This document shows positions 14,711-21,068 of a stretch of DNA of 59,868 nucleotides, in pieces. Made by a program: the position numbers and the translations under genes. Numbering within the stretch: position 1 is the stretch's first letter; each line of letters opens with the position of its first letter. This stretch comes from Gammaproteobacteria bacterium (GTDB lineage Bacteria; Pseudomonadota; Gammaproteobacteria; Pseudomonadales; Pseudohongiellaceae), in the NCBI GenBank assembly GCA_009922595.1, contig RFVC01000012.1, positions 1 to 59,868 of the forward strand, given 5' to 3'. The notes under the pieces are model-generated. The model searched no databases, had not been told where the DNA came from, and saw nothing but the letters and a program-made list of their open reading frames with translations.

Positions 14711-16249
14711 TTAAAGATTAAAATCTGCAGGAAAGTGTTTGACTGCACTCATCACCGGAATTGGTGTGAGACCGCCCATGGCACATAGAGAGGCGGATTC
14801 CATAGTGTCGCAAAGGTCCTTAAGGACAATGTGTTCGGATTCGCGTTCTTCAGCAGATTCCGCTGCGACGATCCGGTCGATAACCTCCATGCCGCGTACT
14901 GATCCGATTCGGCAGGGAGTACACTTGCCGCAGGACTCAACTGAGCAGAACTCCATGGAGAACCGGGCCTGCTTTGCCATGTTGACACTGTCATCAAATA
15001 CTACCACTCCGCCATGGCCCAGCATACCGCCGGCCTTGGCAAATTCCTCGTAATCCAGCGGCGTATCCATCAGGGATTCAGGGAAATACGCGCCTAACGG
15101 GCCGCCGACCTGAATCGCTCTCACGGGCTTGCCCGTGGCTGTACCTTCGCCAAAATTTTCGATCAGCTGGCGCAGCGTCAGGCCAAAGCCTACTTCTACT
15201 AGACCGCCTTTCTTGATATTTCCTCCGAGCTGGAAGGGCATCGTGCCCAGCGAGCGGCCCTGGCCGTATTCGGCATAGTGTTTGCCGCCTTTCTCAAGAA
15301 TCACGGGCACGGAAGCCAGGGAAATTACGTTGTTCACCACGGTGGGTTTGCCATAGAGGCCTTCTATGGCAGGCAGTGGCGGTTTGAAGCGGATCTGGCC
15401 GCGTTTGCCTTCAAGGCTTTCCAGGAGGGACGTTTCTTCCCCGCAGATATAGGCGCCGGCGCCCATGAACACCTCGAGGGTGAAATCCTTGCCGGAGCCC
15501 TGGATGTCCTTGCCGAGATAGCCGGCCGTTTCGGCGTTGGCTATGGCGTCTTCAAGAATGATGCGGGTGAGCGGGTACTCTGAGCGCAGGTAAATATAGC
15601 CCTCAGTGGCGCCGACGGCAAGACCGGCAATGGTCATGCCTTCCACCAGGCTCAGCGGATCTCCTTCCATGATAAGACGGTCGGAAAAAGTCCCCGAATC
15701 GCCTTCGTCTGCGTTACAGACGATATATTTCTGGTCAGCTTCGCAGTCTGCAACGGTGCGCCACTTGATGCCGGTAGGGAAGGCGGCACCACCGCGGCCC
15801 CTGAGACCGGAATCCAGGACTTCCTGGATGATTCCGTCCTGGTCGGTGGCCAGGGCATTCTTCAGACCGACAAATCCACCCAGGCTTTTATACTCGGCGA
15901 CATTGGTAGACTCGATGATGCCGCAGCGGGCGAACGTCAGACGCTGCTGATTTTTGAACCAGTCCAGCTCCTCGACATTGCCTAGGCTATTGGCGTGCTT
16001 GCCGCCATTGAGAAAATCATTATCAAACAGGTCTGCCACGTCTTCTGAGGTGACCGGGCCGTAACCGACACGACCCTTGGCTGTTTCAACTTCCACCAGG
16101 GGCTCTAACCAGCAGGCGCCGCGGGAGCCATTACGGACAATCTCAACGTCCAGGTTGCGGTACTTAGCTTCAGTTTCGATTGCTTTAACCAGCAGTTCGG
16201 CGCCCAGGGAACCGGCAGTGGTTTCGCGTGGAATAAAAATCCTGGTCAT
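14711..16249 (-). CDS. fdsB: NAD-dependent formate dehydrogenase, NADH-binding beta subunit (NuoF-like)
   Basis: A 512-residue flavoprotein that takes electrons from FdsA and reduces NAD+. After an N-terminal thioredoxin-fold-like part (to about residue 110) it has the NuoF signatures: GLRGRGGAAFPTGIKW (NADH site), YIVCNADEGDSGTFSDR (FMN site) and ESCGKCTPCRIG with a later LCAMGG (the [4Fe-4S] cysteines). The fused N-terminal part is characteristic of soluble formate dehydrogenases and hydrogenases. It starts at 16249, sharing one base with the stop of fdsG (ATGA-type coupling), and ends 21 nt before fdsA. Confidence 0.94.
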   Translation of the reverse strand: MTRIFIPRETTAGSLGAELLVKAIETEAKYRNLDVEIVRNGSRGACWLEPLVEVETAKGRVGYGPVTSEDVADLFDNDFLNGGKHANSLGNVEELDWFKNQQRLTFARCGIIESTNVAEYKSLGGFVGLKNALATDQDGIIQEVLDSGLRGRGGAAFPTGIKWRTVADCEADQKYIVCNADEGDSGTFSDRLIMEGDPLSLVEGMTIAGLAVGATEGYIYLRSEYPLTRIILEDAIANAETAGYLGKDIQGSGKDFTLEVFMGAGAYICGEETSLLESLEGKRGQIRFKPPLPAIEGLYGKPTVVNNVISLASVPVILEKGGKHYAEYGQGRSLGTMPFQLGGNIKKGGLVEVGFGLTLRQLIENFGEGTATGKPVRAIQVGGPLGAYFPESLMDTPLDYEEFAKAGGMLGHGGVVVFDDSVNMAKQARFSMEFCSVESCGKCTPCRIGSVRGMEVIDRIVAAESAEERESEHIVLKDLCDTMESASLCAMGGLTPIPVMSAVKHFPADFNL

Positions 16250-16749
16250 TACACGGCCTCCTTAACCAGGGAGTCCGCCAGGGCCTTGAAGCCCTCGATG
16301 GTGACGCGGCCGTAGGTTTGCTGGTCAATCATGATATTTGGTGAACAGGCACAGTTGCCAAGGCAGTAAACCGCTTCCAGTGAAAAATTGCCGTCTTCAG
16401 AAGTGCCGTGAAAATCGGTGCCGAGGAAGCTTTTGATCTTTTCGGTGAGTTGGTAAGAACCCATCGCCTGGCAGGCCTCTGCCTGGCACACTTTCACCGT
16501 GTATTTGCCGGGCTTGTGACGCCTGAAATCATGGTAAAAACTCGTGACGCCGTGAACCTCGGCGCGGGACAGGTTGAATACCTTGCCGAGCATGGCCATA
16601 GCGGTGTCATCGACATAACCGAAGGTTTCCTGGATTTTGTGGAGAGCGATCATGACGCCGCCGGTGCGGTCGGCAAATTCTGAGGCCAGTTCCCTGGCTT
16701 TTTCCAGGTCCCAGTCCTGGTACGTGATCTGTCCTGCTAACTGCTGCAT
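16249..16749 (-). CDS. fdsG: NAD-dependent formate dehydrogenase, gamma subunit (NuoE-like, [2Fe-2S])
   Basis: A 166-residue thioredoxin-like [2Fe-2S] protein. The four cluster cysteines are in CQAEACQAMGS and CLGNCACSPN, spaced as in NuoE. It relays electrons in the diaphorase part with FdsB. The frame runs further upstream to 16800, but ATG 16749 has AGGAA 8 nt before it and gives MQQLAGQITYQDW, so it was chosen. It is the promoter-proximal gene of the fdsGBA operon. Confidence 0.92.
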   Translation of the reverse strand: MQQLAGQITYQDWDLEKARELASEFADRTGGVMIALHKIQETFGYVDDTAMAMLGKVFNLSRAEVHGVTSFYHDFRRHKPGKYTVKVCQAEACQAMGSYQLTEKIKSFLGTDFHGTSEDGNFSLEAVYCLGNCACSPNIMIDQQTYGRVTIEGFKALADSLVKEAV

Positions 16750-16905
16750 TAACGAGTTTCCTGACTGTGTTGCGATGCGCATTGAATGCCGCTGATGCAT
16801 CCATTCCTAATTGCGATTTTCTGAAATTTTTCAGCCGGTTAAGGCCATGGGTAAAACGCGCGCGATTCTACCATGGCAGGCTTTGAGCCAGCAATTTTGC
16901 GTTGG

Positions 16906-16940
16906 AAAAACCTGGCCGCTGAGGACTCAGGCCAGGTTTT
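16906..16940 (-). terminator. Rho-independent terminator downstream of the VOC gene
   Basis: On the minus strand AAAACCTGGCC and GGCCAGGTTTTT form an 11-bp stem around a loop TGAGTCCTCAGC that can itself pair, followed by T residues. It would end the minus-strand transcript of the VOC protein gene before fdsG. Confidence 0.75.
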
Positions 16941-17008
16941 GCTCGGAGGGTATTTTAATGGCAAATCGGCCAGACAAAAACCACCGATTTATTAGGGTTT
17001 TGAAAGGC

Positions 17009-17632
17009 TTAGCCGCCGAAAATCAGGTCCTTGCCGTCCCAGTCCCGGGCAATACGGTACATGTTCCCGAAACCGGCCCGCACGCCATCAGTGATTTCAA
17101 TAAGTTCCGTCATGCCGTCGAGGTAGGCAGAGGTATCGGCATACACCACGCGGCCCCCGTTAATCAAGATGTCCAGAGCAATGGCATCCCCCTTGGCCTG
17201 GTAGCTGGCAATGTCCGCCTCAATGTCGTGGGAGGCTAGGGCCCAGTGGTGGAAGCCGTAACCCCGTTTGAGCAGGGTTTCGCGGTATACTGAGGGTTTT
17301 TCGTCGTGCTGTTCGATCAATTCAAAGTTCATGTGCCCGGAATAGGTCATGCCAATAGAGATATCGGCGTCGTTGGGTTCACCCCGGTAGAGGTTTACTT
17401 CCGGACTGAAATGCTCTGAGACAAACCAGGGGCCAATGCCCAGGCGTTCCGTGTATTCCCGCATGGCAGCCTGAAGATCTGGGACAATCCAGGAAATCTG
17501 CATAATGCCCTGGAAAACCGGTTCATTAGCAGCGTTTTCAGAGGCACTCAGCAGATGGGGAGGCAGGGCAAGCGATGCCCCGGCGGCCAGGACGGGCTTG
17601 AGGATATCGCGTCTTGAATATTTTTTTTTCAT
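17009..17632 (-). CDS. Tat-exported VOC (glyoxalase-like) protein
   Basis: A 207-residue protein with a twin-arginine-type leader (YSRRDILKPVLAAGASLALP) and a vicinal-oxygen-chelate fold: MQISWIVPDLQAAMREY starts the first beta-alpha module, with FHHWALASHDIEADI starting the second. VOC proteins use paired His/Glu metal ligands for isomerase, dioxygenase or lyase chemistry. Candidate ligands include the His of GFHHWAL and Glu of GMTELIEI. Nothing identifies the substrate. It lies downstream of the cytochrome and PQQ dehydrogenase genes on the same strand, so it may act on a product of that locus in the periplasm. Confidence 0.75.
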   Translation of the reverse strand: MKKKYSRRDILKPVLAAGASLALPPHLLSASENAANEPVFQGIMQISWIVPDLQAAMREYTERLGIGPWFVSEHFSPEVNLYRGEPNDADISIGMTYSGHMNFELIEQHDEKPSVYRETLLKRGYGFHHWALASHDIEADIASYQAKGDAIALDILINGGRVVYADTSAYLDGMTELIEITDGVRAGFGNMYRIARDWDGKDLIFGG

Positions 17633-17692
17633 GATATATGTTATATATTACAGTTAGTTATAATAATCAATTAACGTAAATTATAGATATTT

Positions 17693-18511
17693 TTACTCTG
17701 AAATAGCCCTTAAAAAGGTCAATACCCGCTCCAGTTCCTCATCGGTATAGGCGCTGATGTAGTCATGGTGGTGCCAGTCAGCGTTTCCGGCAATATTGAA
17801 GACCTCCGAGTCCGATTCAGGCGGTATTGTTCTCAGTACTGGCGGAACCGCACTCATATCGTAAAACTTTACCCCTGCAATGCCGCGTGAAAGCAGCAAG
17901 GCCGGCATGCTTTCGTTGCTGCCTATTGAAAGCGTCACCGTGGAAATATTGGGTGTCTCGATATTTCGAAGAGCGCTTACGGAGCCCGGTACAGTAGCAA
18001 TAGGGGATGCGACTGGAATGCCGATGCCTTCTACCTCGTGACAGGTAGAGCAGCGTTTCAGGCTTTTATCATAGGCATCAAAAAACAGTTCGCGGCCTTC
18101 CTGGGCTTCGCCTGCCAGGGGAATGCGGCGCGGGTTGGCCACGGCGATGCCCAGCGAGGCAAGGGGATCATCAACAGTAAACTGGGGATTGATGATGCCA
18201 TTGAGAAACGCGACATAGGTGAGAACCGCATTCATGTCTTCTGCCGACAGGGCATTGGCGAATCCTACCATGGGGGTGTTGGGCACCCCGTTAGCCGTCA
18301 CGCTGGCAATATACAGGGCGTCGAATTCCCGGGCTGCCAGGCGTGGCGCGCCAGCCTGACCACCGGCAGGCCCGTGGCAGTAGCTGGTGGCACAGGTGAG
18401 CTCGTAAACCTCTTGACCACGTTCGAGCACAGGGTCGTCTATGTTGGCGGCATAAGCGTTGCCGGCCAGGATACCAATAAAAGGGAGTAAGAAAGTGACT
18501 AGCTGTTTCAT
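17693..18511 (-). CDS. Exported di-heme c-type cytochrome, partner of the PQQ dehydrogenase
   Basis: A 272-residue periplasmic protein with a Sec signal (FLLPFIGILAGNAYA). It has two heme-binding segments: TCATSYCHGPAGG, which spaces the cysteines as CX4CH rather than CXXCH, and RCSTCHE, a normal CXXCH. Distal Met ligand candidates are in NTPMVGFAN and NESMPALLL. Its start is only 5 bp after the PQQ dehydrogenase stop, so the two are one operon. Its likely role is to take electrons from the quinoprotein toward the respiratory chain. The holo form would need the ccm machinery encoded at 40-47 kb. Confidence 0.85.
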   Translation of the reverse strand: MKQLVTFLLPFIGILAGNAYAANIDDPVLERGQEVYELTCATSYCHGPAGGQAGAPRLAAREFDALYIASVTANGVPNTPMVGFANALSAEDMNAVLTYVAFLNGIINPQFTVDDPLASLGIAVANPRRIPLAGEAQEGRELFFDAYDKSLKRCSTCHEVEGIGIPVASPIATVPGSVSALRNIETPNISTVTLSIGSNESMPALLLSRGIAGVKFYDMSAVPPVLRTIPPESDSEVFNIAGNADWHHHDYISAYTDEELERVLTFLRAISE

Positions 18512-18516
18512 TGTTT

Positions 18517-20208
18517 TTACTCCGGCAGTGTGAAAACCATCATGGTGGAACCCTTGCGGAAATTCTCTCCGGCAAACAGGGCTTCGAGCATACCGCCGGT
18601 GATGCTGTCCTGCCAGCCTACCGGCGTGGCAATATATTGCTGACCGTCTATGGCGTAGGAGATGGCTGAGCCGCGATGCCCAGCGCCGGTCTGGAAGCTC
18701 CAGAGCAGATCACCGTTCTCGGCGTCAAAGGCCAGGAACCAGCCCTCGGGATCACCCGTGAAGACCAGGTCGCCGGCAGTGGTCAGAACGGATGCCATGA
18801 GGGCAAACTGTGAAGGGATGGACCAGACCCGTTCCCCCGTGACGGGATTCCAGGCATCAAGATGGGCATAACTTTCACGCCCCTCGGGCAGTTCGTTCAC
18901 AAAACCGCCGCTGGAATAAAAAATACCTTCCTGGGCAGGCTGGTCGACGGCGGAGATATTGGTGCAAAACTCCATGGTCGGTGTATAGAGCAGTCCTGTT
19001 CGTGGTGAGTAGGCCATCTGATTAAAGCTCTTGGCACCGATGGCGGTAGGACAAACGTTAACGGATTCACCCACAACCGGCTCCTTGCGGCCAAGCAGTT
19101 CACCGTTCTCGCCAACGCCCGTAATCCAGGTGCGCACCTCAGGGACAGAAAACACGCCTAGATATTCACCGTTGGTGCGGTCGAGAACAAAGGTCAGGCC
19201 GCTCTTGTTCATGTGGGCCAGGATTTTTCTTTCCCTGCCACCGATTTCGCGATCCATGAGCACGACTTCATAGGCCGAATCAAAATCCCAGACATCCCGC
19301 GGGACTTCCTGGAAATGCCAAGCCAGCTCCCCGGTGTCGGCATCCAGGGCGATAACGCTGGCGGTGTAAAGATTAATGCCTTCGGAATCCTCGCGTCCAT
19401 TCGGAGTGCGGTCGCCGGAATAAAAATCGCCTGCGGCATTGCCGGTGCCCCAGTAAATAAGATCAAGCTCCGCATCATAGGAGCCGGTCATCCACGGCGC
19501 GCCGCCGCCGAATTTCCAGCTGTCACCTTTCCAGCTGTCCGAGCCGGGCTCGCCCGGCGCGGGAATAGTATAGAAGCGCCATTTAAAGCGGCCGGTATCG
19601 ACGTCAAAGGCAGTCAGGTAGCCGCGGAAGGCGCCGTCACCGCCATTCTGTCCAACCACGACCATGTCTTTCACAATGAGCGGTGCAGACAGGATATTGC
19701 AGCCGCACTGGCGGGAATCATCAACATAGACTTTCCAGACCTCACTGCCGGTAACGGCATCGACAGCCACTAGGGCATGGTCGACCGTACCCATGATGAC
19801 CTTGCCGTTGTGAACGGCAACACCGCGGTTCTGGATAAAGGCGCCGGCTGAGCCAGGCAGGACAAAATCAGGGCGGGGCGTATAACGGTATTCCCAGAGT
19901 TTTTCACCGGAGGCGGCATCCAGGGCATAAATCCAGTTACTGGGCGTTGAAAGATACATGACCCCATCGATCACGATCGGGGTTGACGTCAGACCGTCGC
20001 CATAGTCATCCGTATGAAAGAGCCAGGCGGGTCGCAGCTGGGCCACATTGTCACGGTTAACTTGGTCGAGTTCACTGTAGCGCCAGGCGGCCTGCGAACC
20101 GCCGAAGTGAGGCCAGTTGGCACCGGCAGAGCCGTCCAGTGAAGCGGCACTTACTGCACTGGAAAACAGGAACAATAAGGAAGAAAAATTGAGCAGAGTA
20201 TTTGACAT
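18517..20208 (-). CDS. PQQ-dependent alcohol dehydrogenase with lanthanide-type metal signature
   Basis: A periplasmic quinoprotein of about 563 residues (from ATG 20208; signal LLFLFSSAVSA) with eight-bladed propeller repeats (W-x-A/G docking such as ALDAASGEKLWEY and AFDVDTGRFKWRF). The catalytic Asp is in DVWDFDSAYE. A second Asp lies two residues on (about 308 and 310), the feature that separates lanthanide-dependent XoxF/PedH-like enzymes from calcium MxaF-like ones. The vicinal Cys pair usually found near the active site is not seen (only C-G-C near residue 168-170). No heme domain is fused; a separate cytochrome follows. A GTG at 20268 with AGGA before it is an alternative start adding 20 residues. 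Confidence 0.88.
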   Translation of the reverse strand: MSNTLLNFSSLLFLFSSAVSAASLDGSAGANWPHFGGSQAAWRYSELDQVNRDNVAQLRPAWLFHTDDYGDGLTSTPIVIDGVMYLSTPSNWIYALDAASGEKLWEYRYTPRPDFVLPGSAGAFIQNRGVAVHNGKVIMGTVDHALVAVDAVTGSEVWKVYVDDSRQCGCNILSAPLIVKDMVVVGQNGGDGAFRGYLTAFDVDTGRFKWRFYTIPAPGEPGSDSWKGDSWKFGGGAPWMTGSYDAELDLIYWGTGNAAGDFYSGDRTPNGREDSEGINLYTASVIALDADTGELAWHFQEVPRDVWDFDSAYEVVLMDREIGGRERKILAHMNKSGLTFVLDRTNGEYLGVFSVPEVRTWITGVGENGELLGRKEPVVGESVNVCPTAIGAKSFNQMAYSPRTGLLYTPTMEFCTNISAVDQPAQEGIFYSSGGFVNELPEGRESYAHLDAWNPVTGERVWSIPSQFALMASVLTTAGDLVFTGDPEGWFLAFDAENGDLLWSFQTGAGHRGSAISYAIDGQQYIATPVGWQDSITGGMLEALFAGENFRKGSTMMVFTLPE

Positions 20209-20297
20209 GCGATGACCCGGTTTGTTGTCTTTATAGTCTGGGTTCAGGTTTTGTGAAAAGTAAATCACATTTGTCCTGCTGAATAAATCAAAGGTAC

Positions 20298-20328
20298 AAA
20301 AAAGCCGACAATGGGTGCCGGCTTTTTT
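20298..20328. terminator. Rho-independent terminator after the NTF2-like gene
   Basis: The stem AAAAAAGCCG / CGGCTTTTTT has an 11-nt loop. It lies 16 bp after the stop of the minus-strand gene ending at 20344 and can also stop plus-strand transcription. Confidence 0.8.
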
Positions 20329-20343
20329 GGAAAGGTATCAGGC

Positions 20344-20847
20344 CTATTGAGGCATTGCCGCAATCGTTGCCGGGTCCCAGTGTTCGTCAGCTTTACCATC
20401 AACAAAACGCCAGGTGTCGAACCAAGTGGTGCTGTACATCTCTCCAGGCTTGTTAGGATTCTCATATCGACGCGGCCAGAGTACTGTAACGTAATCATCT
20501 TCGGCAATCACGGCAACAATCTCTTGGGTAAATTCATCGCAGTCATCAATACGCTGCACCTTGGCAACTTCAGTGAAGTAGTAAATTACACCTGCAAGAC
20601 CGGATGCGGCATTCGGGTTGTGTTGCAGGTACTGATCAGTCAGCCATTCGCCGGCACGGTCCCACTGAGAACATTGGAGTAACTCTTTCATGATATGAAA
20701 TGTTGCCTGCTTGTTGCGATGAAGAACCGGATCGTCATCAGTAAACAAGGCCTCCGGGTTTTCGACACCTACTACCGGCTCCTGGGCCAGGGCAGGGAAA
20801 GACAGGAGGAGCATGTAAAGCGACAGATATTTGCCAAGGGTTTTCAT
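20344..20847 (-). CDS. Exported NTF2/SnoaL-like protein
   Basis: A 167-residue protein with a signal peptide (LSLYMLLLSFPALAQ) and an NTF2-like cone fold suggested by LLQCSQWDRAGEWLTDQYLQ, then YYFTEVAKVQ, DDYVTVLWPRRY and WFDTWRFVDGKADEHWD. The final WRFxDGKxxEHWD block is typical of secreted SnoaL-like proteins. Members are isomerases, hydrolases or binding proteins; no function can be assigned. It lies between the TonB receptor and the PQQ dehydrogenase on the same strand, but terminators on both sides make it a separate transcription unit. Confidence 0.75.
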   Translation of the reverse strand: MKTLGKYLSLYMLLLSFPALAQEPVVGVENPEALFTDDDPVLHRNKQATFHIMKELLQCSQWDRAGEWLTDQYLQHNPNAASGLAGVIYYFTEVAKVQRIDDCDEFTQEIVAVIAEDDYVTVLWPRRYENPNKPGEMYSTTWFDTWRFVDGKADEHWDPATIAAMPQ

Positions 20848-21014
20848 TTGGGTTTCCTCTTTTGATAGCTTTAACTTTAATTCTTATTAGGCTGCCGGGA
20901 TATTAAGTGGATGGCCCGGCAAGACATCGGGGACTATTTATACCCCTTTTTTCCATAGAAGAGAAAGAGGGAAGACGGAATTACTCCCTAATATTCCTTG
21001 ATTAAGGAACAGGC

Positions 21015-21050
21015 AAAAAAAAGCCCGGCCCCTCAGAGGGGGCCGGGCTG
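21015..21050 (-). terminator. Rho-independent terminator after the large TonB receptor gene
   Basis: A GC-rich 12-bp stem (AGCCCGGCCCCT / AGGGGCCGGGCT, with one extra G) around a short loop, followed on the minus strand by eight T residues. It lies 19 bp past the receptor stop codon. Confidence 0.88.
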
Positions 21051-21068
21051 TGTTATGCAATTACAAAC

